Notes under the pieces: model-generated
Told to the model about the DNA's origin: nothing
Seen by the model: only the letters and a program-made list of their open reading frames with translations
Databases searched by the model: none
Shown here: positions 12,801 to 24,370 of the stretch, one piece after another
Numbering within the stretch: position 1 is the stretch's first letter
How the letters are laid out: the number at the start of each line of letters is the position of its first letter
DNA from: Peribolospora baueri
Taxonomy: Eukaryota > Basidiomycota > Peribolosporomycetes > Peribolosporales > Peribolosporaceae
NCBI GenBank assembly: GCA_029717555.1
Contig: JAMDHS010000112.1
Location: 1 to 62,341 of the forward strand
DNA length: 62,341 nucleotides
Reading direction: 5' to 3'
Made by a program: the position numbers and the translations under genes

Positions 12801-13176
12801 GAAGGACAAGGGGACGCGGAATGGAGGCAGTGACTGACCCGACGTCATCGCCGCCTGTGCCGGGACAGATAGGCCCGTAAGCCTTGGCGTCCTTCGTGGC
12901 ATTCTTCTGGCCTGCCCTCTTCGCCCCGGAGGAGGAGGAAGTAGTCACAGCGCGAGGCTTCCTCAGCCGGTAATCGCCGACGGGGGGGAGGGCGTAGGGC
13001 ACTCCACCGAAAAAGTGCTGAGAGAAGGTGGGGAGCTCGATGCCGGCGTAGGTAGTGCCGTCGGAGAGTGTGGCTGAGGGACCGGAAACGGAGGAGGGGG
13101 AGTAGTTGGCTGCGCGGGACGAGGAGAGGAGAGCGAAGAGGAGGAGGAAGACGGCCTGAAGGATGGCGAGGGCCAT
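9864..13176 (-). CDS. Secreted type-B carboxylesterase/lipase
   Basis: Extracellular alpha/beta-hydrolase of the carboxylesterase type B family; hydrolyses carboxylic or lipid esters. ATG at 13174-13176 opens a signal peptide (MALAILQAVFLLLFALLSS). A longer in-frame reading would need a non-ATG start. Conserved blocks in order: FFGGVPYALPPVGDYRLRKP, EDCLTLNVIRP, VMVWIYG, FVSFNYRVSAFGFL and GGDPNKITIWGESAGAESIG. The catalytic serine is in GESAG, the acid in AGANTDEGQAF and the histidine in VTHFVE followed by APYVFDSPLT. The stop is TGA at 9864-9866. At least ten short introns interrupt it, some with A-runs (10064-10079, 12190-12203). It diverges from the alpha/beta hydrolase at 13874. The substrate cannot be told from sequence. 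Confidence 0.88.
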
Positions 13177-13873
13177 CGTGGGCGACTCGTGTGGATAAGG
13201 AGCGTGGGGGGTGGATGAGTGTGCGGGGTAGGAGATTAGTGGAATAGGTGAAGACAAGCGAGGCGACTCGGGCGTGGAGAAGGAGCGTGGGGGCGGAAGT
13301 GGGCGACGAGGCGTGTGGAGTATAAATTAGTGGAGCAGGTGAATACAGAAGAGAGCGTCGGAGATGGAGGAGAGAGGAAGAGGCGACGTGGTGATGATCA
13401 CTTGCGATCGTTGCGGTCCATCATCCATCCATCCATCCATCCTGTCTTCGTGTTCATGCTCTCCATTCTTGCCCCGCAGCGTCGCACAAGGCTCGGAAAT
13501 GGCTGGACGACAACGACGAGGAGGACCGGGCGACAACGTGTCATGCACGCCGACGATCCTTCTCGTGCGGCAAAGTGAGACAAACAGGAACGCTCGCTTT
13601 CCCCATCCATCATCCACTGACCAGCGTTCCTCCAGCCGACGTCGAGAACACAGGAATCGTAGTTGTCGCCCATTCTCCCTCGCACGGCACCGACGCGGCA
13701 ACGACGGCTCGGACGCGGCGGGCGCGCGCGGGGAATAGCGCCCGGCCATCAGATAACGGGAAAGACGGAAAGGAAGGCGTCTGTCTATTCGGCCGTCGTA
13801 TATAACCACGATCGGACGTCGTCGCCTCTGTCCCGCCGCCGTCTATCTAGCGACAACACGACGCCCACCGAGC
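13177..13873. promoter_or_regulatory. Divergent esterase/hydrolase promoter with TATA box
   Basis: This 697-bp gap lies between two divergent starts. TATATAA at about 13799-13805 sits about 70 bp before the ATG at 13874 and is a good TATA box for the plus-strand gene. A (CATC)n microsatellite lies at about 13420-13441. A TATAAAT near 13320 may serve the esterase, but its orientation is ambiguous. Confidence 0.55.
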
Positions 13874-15269
13874 ATGCCCGTCGCCCAGTTGCCCGCCGCC
13901 GACAGTCACTCCGCCGCCGTCCGACTCGCCTACATCGACAGCTGGAACCTGGACGACGGCGACCGCGGTCCTGTTCCCCGCGTCCAGGGCCGCGCTTATA
14001 CCACCATTATCGCCTTGCATGGCGCTGGCTTCGATCACGGTAAGCGGGGGCACATGCGAGTCGGCGGTGCGACATGACGTGACGTGCTGAGCCGTCCGTC
14101 CGCTTCCCGTCCCTTCCTCAGAGGCCTTCCGGCCGCTCGCCCGGGTCATGCCGCCGACGGTGCGCTTGCTCGTGCCAAACCAACGCAGCTACCCAGGTTC
14201 GTCTGCGGCTTACCTTGGCGACGGCGTGACCGACATGCCCGTCGACGACGCTTCCTCCAAGCCCGACCCCGACCTCGACGCCGACCCCGCTCCCGCACGA
14301 GCCGTACAGCCGCCACGCAAGGCCGAGGTGGCCAGGAGGTACGCCGAGGACGTGGCCGGCTTTGTCCGTTTTGTCGTCGACGAGCTCGGCGTACCGTCTC
14401 GTGCCGTCTCTGAGAGCGGCAGCGGGAGGGAGGGCGGCGTGGTCTTACTGGGTTGGTGAGCGTCGGTCCGATGACAAACAAACAAACAAACAAACAAACA
14501 GACTGACTGACGACGATGACCACCTGCCGAACGCGCGGACAGGTCAAAAGGCACGGTTCCGCTGCTATCCATCATGCTCTCCCTCCTCCCATCCCGTACC
14601 AAATCCAACCTCAATCCATCAGCCCACCTGGCGCCTCTCCCACCGACTCTCCAAACGACGCTCGAAAGCCACGTGCGGGCGATCCTCCTTTACGAGCCGC
14701 CTGGATCGGCTCTCGGCCGCGTGCCCACGCCGGACTATACGGCGGCGATGAATGGGCCAGGGTACGAAGAGTGGACGAAGGAGCGGTTTGCCAATGCGTT
14801 CCGGCAGTTTATCCTAGGCGTAGCCAAAGAAGAAGAAGTGGAAACGGAAAAATCAGGATCCGAATCCGGGGCGGAGACGATCCGTAGGTCATGGCACCCA
14901 GAGTGCGTCGCACACGCCTTCTCGTGGAACGTCGGCGTGACGCCAGACGAAGGGGCTGCGCTGTGCCACAAGGCGTTTACCGAGGACGTGCGTCTCGGCG
15001 ATCGGGAGGTGGGCGTGGGGTACCTGTACGGCACCGCGTCGCCCGAGTACGTCCTCGATGCGGTGCGCACCGTACGATCCTGGATCGTCGAGCAGAAGCA
15101 GGAGCACAGCGGGGACAAGAAGAGGAGGAGGAAACTCGCGTTCGTCGAGATGCCGGGATTAGACCACTTTGCGATGGCCAAGGACCCGCGCGGCTTTCTG
15201 CGCTTCGTCCTGCGCGCTTTGGCCGAGGCCGAGGCCGAGGAGGCGACGGTGGTGAGCGGCGGGGCATGA
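13874..15269 (+). CDS. Alpha/beta hydrolase
   Basis: Cytosolic-looking alpha/beta-hydrolase-fold protein of 408 aa in three exons (13874-14039, 14122-14455, 14543-15269). The oxyanion-hole strand is TTIIALHGAGFDHEAF. The nucleophile elbow, assembled across intron 2, is GWSKG (G-x-S-x-G). The catalytic histidine is probably in MPGLDHFAMAKDPRGFLRFV near the end. No signal peptide is seen. Intron 2 carries a (CAAA)n run (about 14474-14501). The ATG at 13874 has a TATA box about 70 bp upstream. The substrate is unknown; nothing nearby points to a pathway. Confidence 0.85.
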
Positions 15270-15495
15270 GGGAGGAGGGAGGGAGGGAGGCGCCCTGCCG
15301 CTCGCTCGCTGTCTTGTGACGAACGTAGCTATCGATCGATCGAGACGGCTAAGCGCCGCCGTCGTCGTCGTCGTCGTGGCAAGCCGGTTGTGGGAGGGCT
15401 AGAAAGGGCTGCTCTGCGTGTTCTGTTATCGTGCATGGGACGACAACGAGTAGTATACAAAAAGGCGCGAACGAACGAACGAAGGGCGATGATAA

Positions 15496-17210
15496 TCACC
15501 TGCTAGGCCTCGAGAGATCGGCCCTGGAATCGGTCCTGGAAGAAGCGGAGGCGGAGGCAGAGGCGGAACCGGACGAAGGAGGCCTGCTAGCACCGCCAGG
15601 CATCTCCCTGCTCCTTGCCACCCTGTCCAACAAGCCGCTTGCGCTCCTGTGCGTCCCCTTCCTTCCTCCCGAGCCAGACCCTGTCGCCGGCGGAGACCCG
15701 GCACCGGCGCCGGTACGGCCGCTGCCTACCGTTCTCCCGACGTGCGGATGAGCCTGTGCTCCGCGAGCGTCGCCTCCCCGTTCTCCTCGAGGAGAGCTGC
15801 CGGGGACCGTCTCGGCGGGCGTGCCGCGCCTGTGAGCGTACACGTCCGGAACGCGCACGTCCGTAGCGTCGCCCTCCACGAGCCTCACGGTCGCATTGTC
15901 GGCGATGGCGAGCGGGGCGTCCTGGCGGATGCCAGATGGGACGGCGGGTACGGAGTCGATGCCTCCCCAGTAGGAGGCGCCTGGGATGAGCAGCCGGTCC
16001 ATGGTGGAGCGGAGGGCGGAAGGGGGAGGGAGGGCGGTGCCGGACTTGGTGATCGCGGAGCGAGGTCGTTCTGCGAGCAGGTGGGCTAGAGAGCGGGAAA
16101 GCGTACGGGCTGGGCAGGAGGGACGAGTGGATGACATGGTGAGCACACACACGGAAGGAGGCGAGGAAAAGACCGTTCGACTCGGTCACTCACCCAGGCT
16201 TTTCTCCGCTTCCCCAGGCGCAAGCGACCCTCGTCCCTCGCGCAGTCTCCAAGTCTGCCACTCCTGCAGGGCGCGAAGAACGGCGGCGTTGTCGGCCAAC
16301 CGGGCGGTCGTCCGTTCTTCTCGATCGAGGTCGCGCAGGCCCGAGGTTAGGAGGGCGGGGTCGAGTCCGGCGGATTCGAGTCCGGCGGATTCGAGTCCGG
16401 CGGATTCGAGTCCGGCGAGGTCGAGAGCGTCGGGGGTAGAGTCGACGGCTGCGGCCGGAGACGGGGAAGAGGGCGGTCGGAGGTGATAGGATTCGAGGCC
16501 GGCGAGCGAGGACGGAGCGGTGGTCATCGTCTCTTCCGTGCTTCCTCGGGACGCCCTCCTGTTGAGCGGAGCGACGACGACTTCGTCGTCGTCGTCGTCA
16601 TCGCCCTCTCCAAGAGTTCCCCTAGGCCTCCCCCACGACTCATCCAACACCTTCCTCCTCTTCTCCTCCCTCTGCTCCATCTCCAAACTCTGCTCCAGAC
16701 CAAGGGTTGCCTGGGCAGAGTCGTAGGTCGGGGCAAAGCTGGCATAAGGCGAGTAGTAGAGGTGACGGACGGAGGCAATGTTGGGCTCGACGCCCTGCCA
16801 GCCGGAGTGGCGGGGCCGCTTGAGGGAGGTGTGGCGGTGGACGCGCGAGCCAAGGTGGGGCGGGGGCATGGAGGCAGAGAGGGAGGCGAGGGCGGAGGGG
16901 GCTACGGAGATGACGTCGGCGAGGCCTGGGGAGGTAAAGGTAAGATGACGGAGTCAATGGTGAGTCAGAAGGGAGGCGGACGGCGGCCGTGGTCAGGGAA
17001 CGGGCGAGCGCAGACACTACACTCACCGGTGTCCAAGTGGACGACATCGCGATCATGGAGGTCGACGGCGCTGGTAAAAAAGTCACCGGCGGGCAGCTTG
17101 ATGTGCAGCGCGTACTTGGCCGGGCTCGCGGGGGAAGCGGACGTCGAGGCGGAGGTAGAGTCGAAGAGAGGGCCGTCGTGCCGCTCTTCCTCCTTGACGG
17201 TGGTCACCAT
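15496..17210 (-). CDS. Uncharacterised protein with AGLES repeats
   Basis: I do not recognise this gene. The model of 501 aa has three exons (17027-17210, 16194-16925, 15496-16085) with consistent phases and canonical splice sites. The start ATG at 17208-17210 has an AAGATGG context. The N-terminal part, with ALHIKLPAGDFFTSAVDLHD, looks like a small structured domain. It is followed by a Tyr/Ser stretch (LYYSPYASFAPTYDSAQATL), an acidic run (GDDDDDDE), and four copies of an AGLE(S/D)-type repeat encoded by 15-bp DNA repeats. The helical segment LADNAAVLRALQEWQTWRL follows, and the tail is Ser/Gly/Arg-rich. No signal peptide or membrane segment is seen. A nuclear protein is plausible from composition only. 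Confidence 0.65.
16361..16419. repeat. 15-bp tandem repeat, about 4 copies
   Basis: The unit TCGAGTCCGGCGGAT is repeated head to tail inside the gene on the minus strand and encodes AGLES-like pentapeptides. The length is a multiple of three, so copy-number change would keep the frame. Confidence 0.9.
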
Positions 17211-20200
17211 CTTGTCGTGCCGTCCGAATGGAAGAATGGACGCGGTCGGTGTCCGAGGTGGGTGTGGAGGCGACGATGGAAGGACGACGTGCCGCAGTCA
17301 CGTGCGCGGCGGTCGTGACGAAGGAGACCGAGGACGCCGGCGGGCTCGGACGGCGATGATGGCGATGATGGCGATGGACGTGCGTTGGACGGCGTGGTTG
17401 TATGGCGACGGAGCCATCTCGGACTGGATTGATCACATCATGCGGTCCGTCGGTCGATCTCATCGTCCGTACGGTCTCCTTCGACGACGACGAGGATGAC
17501 TGTGAGTCGTAGGAAGGCGAGTGCGACGTTGGCGATCTATTTTGCATATCTCGATGCATTCGAGGGTGCATAGGACGTGCGCAGGCGGCCATCGTGTCGT
17601 GTCGGTCGTCGGTCGCTGTACGTACGTACGTACAGTACGTGCAGGATGTACATATGTGCGCACCTCCTTTTCCTGTGATGCGGTCGCGGGGGGCGAGCGG
17701 GGTTCGGGAGATTAACGTACATGTATGTATGTATGCGCAGGACGGGTTGACTATGTTAGTTTAGTTAAGGACAGGAACGTGGCTCCTGTGAGTAGAGAGC
17801 GCACAGGGAGCGCTGTGTGTCTGTGCGTGTCTGTCCTCCCGTCTTTCCGTCTGTCTGTCACCAGGACGGGCGTGGGCATACGCTGCGCTGCGCAGCGGAA
17901 AAAGGGGAGGCGATGAGATGAGATTGCCGACGGATGTGGTCACTTGATTCGAGCGGGGCGCGAAGAAGCAAAAGAAAGGATAAGGAACGGAAAGACGAGG
18001 CGGAGGCGGGAAAAGGAAGGAGGGGAGGGGGACGGCGGGGCTGCGGAGTTAAGGAGCAGGACCCGCTTCGACGGAGGCTGGCTGGCTGGCTGCTCGCCGG
18101 CTGGATGAACGGTTCCTACAGACAAGTGCCGCGCTTCCGGACGGGAGACGGCGGCGGCGGCGGCGGCGCCCAGCTCTTTGGCCCGCCGCGGTCTGCGACC
18201 AGTTACGGTCAGCAGCGTGAGTTGCGATCACGTGATGCAGCGAAAGAGAGGTTCGTTTGCTATGTGCTGTGTGTGTGCCGTCGGGTAGTAAGCAAGCGGG
18301 CGGGCGACGTCGTGGTGTATGTGCGTCGGGCGTAGTCCTGCAGTACTCGTCCGCTTTGCAGTGCCGTGGGGGTCCTCCGGTTCCTGGGCTGTTTGCTGCT
18401 TAATTCACTTCATCCATCTGTCCATCCATCCATCCGTCCATCCCTCAGCGGTGCATGGGGGTGAGCGGCGAGAAGATGAGCGTGAGGACAGAAGAATGGG
18501 AATGACGAGGGAACGGGAATGACGAGGGCGATCGATGTGCGAGCGATCCAACGTTCTTTTTCATCATCATCATCATCATCTCATCATCATCAATCCACCC
18601 ACGTCGTCCCACCCTCCTTCCCTCCCTCGCTCACTTACGTTGATCCTCATCCGACGCAGCCCGCGACGGCCCCGGCGGGGGTTCAATTGGCGAGCGAGCG
18701 GGGCGTGGCGTCAGAAGAGGGGACGGGATGGATGGATCCGGCGAGTGAGTGGGTTATGTATGGAACTGCATTGCGGTCGGGGCCTAGTCCTTAAACGGGG
18801 ATACTTGCTTACGTACTGTATTGTATTGTATTGTACTGAACCCCGCGCCAAGCTAGTTCGCTAGCTAGCTACTGTAGCTAGCTAGTCGCGCTTACGGTCG
18901 AGTATTGGTATTGTCTGGCTAGTATTGTAACGTAGTCCTTCTATTACGGCCGCTACCCTTCCCTTGCCGAGCGAGCCCAGCCAGTAGTAGCCAGTAGCCC
19001 ACGCCAGCGTCCGTCCGTCCGTCCGTCCGTCCTTACCTCCGCCCATCCGGCCGTCCCACTCCAGCGCCTGGGAGAGGGAGGGGATCCAAGGAAGGCCTAG
19101 ACCGCCTCGCTTGGCTGTCTGCCAGTCCAGTCCATCCGTCGTCGGTGTGTGAGTGTGTGTGTCTGTCCTTCCTGGCGCGCCGCATGGCGTTCTCGGTCGG
19201 TCGGGCCGTCGGTCGTCGGCGTGTGTTCTTTGCCTTGCCTTGTCTGGCTAGTTAAGTCTGCATTCGCTGGTCTGGTCATCGGTCTGGTCTGGTTCGCTCG
19301 CTAGTCCGTCACTCACTCAGTCCGTCGTTTGTCCACACGCTCCTTTCCTCGCGTAGTCCACGAGTCTAGTCTGCCCGCTGCCAGCCATCAATCAGTCAGT
19401 CAGCAGCAGGCAGTCGGCCGCCGGTCGCGTATTCACGGCCAATCTTCACCTTCGCTCCATCCCATCCCAACCTCGCGACTTTCGACTCGCCCCCATTTCT
19501 CTACGCCCCTCATTTTCCTTCTTTTTCTTTTTCCTTTCTCTTCCTCGCTCCTCCCTCTTCCATCTCCGACCCCTCCTCCCGCCTCGCCGCGCCGCGAGCC
19601 CCCACCGGTCCCCGCGTGGAGCCAGCCCAGCCCATCCCAACCCAACCGACGAGCGAGCAAGCGAGGAAGCGAACGCAGCCCAGCCCACTCAACCGCTCAC
19701 TCGAGCCCACCCCGATCCCGGTGTAAGTGCAGTCCAAGTCCAAACCTCAACACTCATTCGCGCGCGCTACCTTTGCCTGCCTATCGCCGCCGCCGCGTCG
19801 CACAACCAACTAACCCAAGTCCGCGTCTGTCCACCCACCGACCAGGCCCAACCACCGTCTCCTCTTCTCCTCTCTCATCTCATCTCCTCCCCATCCTTTC
19901 CTCTTCACCACCATCCCCGCCGCCGCCGCCGCCGCCGCCGCCTCCTCCTCCCTCTCCACTACCACCCCCTTCCCCTCCGCCCTCCCTCGCCATCCATACC
20001 CCGCCCACCTCTTCCTCCCTCCCTACGCCCACAACCGCGCTCGTAGCCGAGCTAAACACCCCCCCGACCTTGCGTTAGCCCCCTCCGCCTACCCCGGTTC
20101 AGTCGCATCGTCTCGTCGCCTTCCCCTCCCTAGCGGCAGAAAGGACGGCAGAGATAACTGGGCGAGTCGTCTTTGAGAGTTTGCGTACACCGTGAGCGTC

Positions 20201-20744
20201 CTCCTTTTTCCCTTTTTCTTCTTTTTTTCATTTTTCCCCTCGCTCTTTCTCGTCATCATTCAGTCTTCCGTCCGTCGTCTCGACGCTGCTTCGTTCGACC
20301 CTTTTTTGCTCTCCCCCCTTTCATCCATCCTCTTCCTCCTTGCCCCCTTCCTCCTTCCTTCTCTCGCCCCTCGAATTTACTCTCGCCTCCCTTCGGCCCC
20401 GTCGCGCATGAACGGCCAACCGCAGGCCTCTATTTACTCCTTCCTCCGTCTTCTCTTCCCCCTTCTCTTCTCTTCCGCCCCTCGGCCGTCCTGATCGGAT
20501 CACTCACATCCGCTCACATCCATCCAACTCACTCACTCTTCTTCTCGCCCTACGTCCACTCCTTTCCACTCCTCCTTCACATCACATCCTCCTCTTCTCC
20601 CTCAACATCCACCCTCTTTTCCTCATTCTCTCCGCCCGACCCCCACCGCCGTGCCCTCTCTCCGCAGCCTCCACGCCTGGCCACATATCCCCCCTACGCC
20701 GCCGCCTTTGCTGCTCCTCCCAATCCTTCCCCACCGCCTCGGCG
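17211..20744. promoter_or_regulatory. 3.5-kb gene-free region upstream of the APSES factor
   Basis: No gene was recognised. The region has many simple repeats: GTAC/ACGT runs (17615-17640), CATC/GTCC tetranucleotides (18412-18445, 19008-19033), (TCA)n (18558-18590), GCC runs (19917-19943) and a perfect hairpin (18861-18885). From about 19,330 to 20,740 the plus strand is almost continuously C/T-rich, as expected for a long leader. StuA/EFG1-type genes are known in other fungi for very long 5' leaders and complex upstream control, so this is probably promoter plus leader of the gene at 20745. Transcription itself is not visible in sequence. Confidence 0.5.
18861..18885. repeat. Perfect 11-bp inverted repeat, 3-nt loop
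   Basis: CTAGCTAGCTA (18861-18871), loop CTG, then TAGCTAGCTAG (18875-18885). It lies in the gene-free region about 1.9 kb upstream of the APSES start. Function unknown. Confidence 0.9.
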
Positions 20745-23027
20745 ATGCTCGAAGCGCCCACACAAGGCGTCAACGGCACACAGCCTCCCCCGGCCTCCGC
20801 GCCCCCCGTCTCCAGCATGCTCCCAGTCCAACCCCCCCAACAGCAGGCCTACACCAACTTCTTTCCCCCCTATGTCGTGACCAGCTCCCCCATGGGCCTC
20901 CCCCCCTCCTCCGCCCCCTCCGCTGGTCCTTCCCCCGCCGTCGCCACCAGCCCTCACACCGCCACCTATCCCCCCATCTCCTATCCCGGCAGTCCCGGCT
21001 ATCCTCCTGCCTCCTACTCGTCCACCGCCAACCCACACTCCACCTATACTCCCTCATACCCCGCCCCTCAGCCTTACCCCCAGTTCGCCCCCGCCAGCAA
21101 CACCCAGGGCGCTCAGACTGCCGCTTCCATCGCCGGCCAGCACGCCACCAACTTCTCTCACCCCGGCTCTTCCGCCAACGCCGCCCACGGCCCCACCGGC
21201 TCCATGCAGCCTCCCTCCGGCTACCCGCCAGCATCCATGGCCAGCCCCGGTGCTCCCATGGGCGGCGGCATGATGACCTACGGCTCCATGTCCCCCGGCG
21301 CCATCGGCGCGCCCTACGGCGCGCCTGCCATGGCCCCACAGCCCACCCACATCGCCGCTCCCGGCTACGGCTCCTTGTCGCACCACTCGACGGCCGCAAT
21401 AAACCCGTACGGCTACTCGCATCATCCCCACCACCACCCTCACACCCACCATGCCCACCAACCCATGCACGGCCGACATCGCGTCACCACCACATTATGG
21501 GAGGACGAGGGCACGCTCTGCTTCCAGGTCGACGCCCGGGGCGTTTGCGTCGCGCGAAGGCACGGTTAGTGTGCCCCGCCGTTTTGGCCGGCCCACCCGT
21601 CTTCTCACTCGCCTTGCCTTTGCCTTCACCCTGCAGACAACAACATGATCAACGGCACCAAGCTTCTCAACGTGTGCGGCATGTCCCGCGGCAAGCGCGA
21701 CGGCATCCTCAAAAACGAAAAAGAGCGCATCGTCGTCAAGGTCGGCGCGATGCATCTCAAGGGCGTCTGGTGCGTCGTTTGAGGTCCTCTCCGCCCGTTC
21801 GTCCGTCCACCCACGCGGCCGCGCGTGTATGCGTGCGAGCGTGAAAAAAAAACGACTTGTGTCAGCTAACCTGCGTTCTATAATGCGCGTGGCCCTTCCT
21901 CTTACCGCTCTCACAGGATCACGTTCGAACGTGGAAAACAGCTCGCCGAGCAGAACGGCATCGCCGAGATCCTCTACCCCCTCTTCGAAACCAACATTTC
22001 TTCCTTCCTCTACCACCCCGACAATTACCCGCGCACCGCCGCCGTCATGGCCGCCGCTCAGGAGCGCCACCAGTCCCGACAGCGCACCGCCAACGGCAGC
22101 CCCGGCGCCGCCGCTAGTACGTCGACCGCCCCCGGCGCCGCTCCCATCGGCAGCATGGCTGCTCCGCCCCCTTTGATCCGTGCCAACACCACCCCCCTCG
22201 GCTCCGGTAGCTCCGGGTACAGGGTCGGCGAGGTCTCCGGCGCTGGCAGCTTTGCCTCCGGACTCACTCACCTTCCCTGGCAAAACCACGGCGTGAGCTC
22301 CGCTGGCGACCTCTCCTCCTCCGTCACCCAGCCCGGCGCTCCTGCTTCTCTCACTGCCCACGTTTCCCTGCCCGAACCCCACTCGGCCTCGTACGCCCAC
22401 CAGCCGTCCTCCATGCACTCCGGCATCCTTCCAGGCCTCACCGGACCCCTTCCGCCCCCGCCGCAACAGCAGCAGCCTCAGCCTTCGACTTTGCGCCCCC
22501 TCCCCCCCGACCGTCGGCACTCTATGCCAGTCACGCTCAGCCAGATCCAGAACCACGACGCGGGCAACGGATATACGGACCCGCGACCCACGGCCGGCGT
22601 CAAACGCGCCTTCGAGGACGACGACGCGGGCAACAAGGACCCGTATGCGGCGACCTACGACCCGGCGCAGAGCGCTTACCATCACCACTCGGCCAACGAC
22701 GGAACGACCAATGGTGTGTCCGTGTCGTCCATGACGGGCGCCAAGGCCATGGGTCCCAACGGACCGTCGCCCACGGCGGCATCCAAGCGAACCAAGTACG
22801 AACCCGATGCCCTCTCCGACGTCTCTGGCCCTCGTGACTCGCTCTCCAGGAATTGGGCCACTGGATCGGCGTTCGATACCGGCTCGTCGTCGTCGGTGGG
22901 CGCGGGACCAGTGTCGAAGCACGACTACCGGGACGACGCGTTCGTAACCGCGGCGGGCGCAGGCGCCGGTGGCGTCGCCCAGGGCGTTGGTCGTCCCAGG
23001 CCTGTCGGCGAGAGCCGCGCTCTGTGA
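20745..23027 (+). CDS. APSES-domain transcription factor (StuA/EFG1 type)
   Basis: Fungal bHLH-like regulator of morphogenesis and development. It has 687 aa in three exons (20745-21564, 21637-21769, 21917-23027); both introns fall inside the DNA-binding domain and all phases agree. The N-terminus (about 250 aa) is Pro/Ser/Tyr-rich with a His-rich run ([15 protein letters not shown]). The APSES domain starts at [20 protein letters not shown] and runs through [40 protein letters not shown] and [20 protein letters not shown]. The C-terminus is disordered, with [15 protein letters not shown] and a basic SKRTKYEPD patch that could be a nuclear signal. The ATG follows a long C/T-rich leader. The family is certain; the exact orthologue (StuA versus EFG1/Phd1/Asm1) is not. 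Confidence 0.93.
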
Positions 23028-24370
23028 CTGGCCGGAAAAGGGGGGGTGGAGGGGGCCAGGCCGCGAACGGATGGTGGTGGCCTGACTGGGAGCGCTTACG
23101 ACCGGCGTTGGGATCGTTCCTTGTTTTCCGCCTCACCGCCGTTCCTCCATGGTCCTCGAGCTGGTAGCTCTCGTCCCCGTTCTCCTGCTCTCACCTCCCC
23201 CCACCGCCTCGGCCCGCCCGACCGTTCGTCCCTTTATGCCCATTTTTCGTCATGCCCTGTCCTCTCGCCTCCGTCGGCCAATCGTCCGACCTCGAACACT
23301 TCTCTCTTCCTTTTCGGTCTCAACCTTGCGTTCAGGGACCGTTCCCCTTTCGTCCAACTTTCTTCGGTCGGTTCTCCTCCCTTTTCCGCTATCCGCACCA
23401 TGCTTTGGGCTTAATTTCAGTTCCTCCTTCCGTCCCCAGCCTTCTTTTCTTCTTCCTTTCGTCTTTCGCCATACAGTATCTATTTCGAACCCCCCCCCCC
23501 CCTTCTTCCGTCGGCTCGCCTGTGCCTTCGCTTTCAAGCTCATCCAGCTTCTTTCCTCTTCGTCGCTTTGCGCTCCCTCGCACATCCCAGGGCGAGACGT
23601 CCGTCCAATCTCTTTGCGGGCGCGGCGCGGCGCGACCTTTTTTTTTTTTTTTTTTTTTTCGATCTACTACCCTCTTCTTGTTGGATCGTCACCGGGCGTT
23701 TGGTGTCTTCCTTTCCTCTGGTCTAGGTTTCGTTCGGCTCGATCCGAAAAAAAATGCCTCGCCTTTTGTCTTCCCCTGTCTTCTCCCGTCTCTTCTCCGT
23801 TCCATCTCGTGCTATGTCCTATCGTCCTCCTCTCCCCGCGCCATACCTTTCGTGCGTATTCTTCCTTTTGTCCGTAGGCTTCCCTGTCAGTCATTTTTCA
23901 CCGTCGTCTTTCTCTCCGTCTCTTCTTCGTGCGCCTTGCCTCTCTCTCTCCGGCCCCCACTCCTGTTGAAATACCATGAGACGTTGCACACTGGTCAGGT
24001 CCGGCAAGGCGTGCGAGGCCTAGACGTAGTCCCACCCTCGCCCAGCGAGAGGGGAGTGGAGAACGACGGCGGACGACTACGCGCGTGCCCGGATGTGCGC
24101 TGCCGGGCTCTTGCTCTCGGCTGCGGTAAACGGCAGCGGTAAGAACATTGTCGGGTTCATCGTTCCGCGGGCCGCGAAGGCGAGAGCTCTCCAGGCAGGA
24201 AGGAACACGAGCCGAGGCAGGCTACTTGTATTTGTCGTTTCGTTCGTTCGTTCGTCGTTCGCCCGCCGTCGTGTCGTCCTCCTCCTCCTTCTCGCCTCTT
24301 CCCCACTACCTCTTCCTCTTCACCACCTTCTCTTCACCACCTCGCACCCATCCAATCCCCTTTATTCACC
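23028..24370. other. Intergenic region, C/T-rich
   Basis: 3' flank of the APSES gene and leader/promoter of ERG6. Long open frames on the plus strand (for example 23149-23877 and 23252-24142) are Ser/Phe/Pro/Leu-rich products of the C/T bias and show no domain. A T-run of about 22 nt lies at 23639-23660. No gene is seen. Confidence 0.55.

Noticed and set aside
13177-13257. N-terminal extension of the carboxylesterase
   Set aside because: The first codon is TTG, and the extension would bury the signal peptide that starts at ATG 13176.
19329-20880. Ser/Pro-rich plus-strand frames upstream of the APSES gene
   Set aside because: Low-complexity translation of C/T-rich leader sequence; no domain and no support as a separate gene.
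21495-22922. 475-residue open frame on the minus strand
   Set aside because: It is antisense to the APSES gene, Arg/Gly/Val-rich, and created by the codon bias of the real exons; no domain.
23149-24142. Two long plus-strand frames of about 240 and 300 residues
   Set aside because: Ser/Phe/Pro/Leu-rich output of the C/T-rich intergenic strand, spanning a T22 run; no domain.
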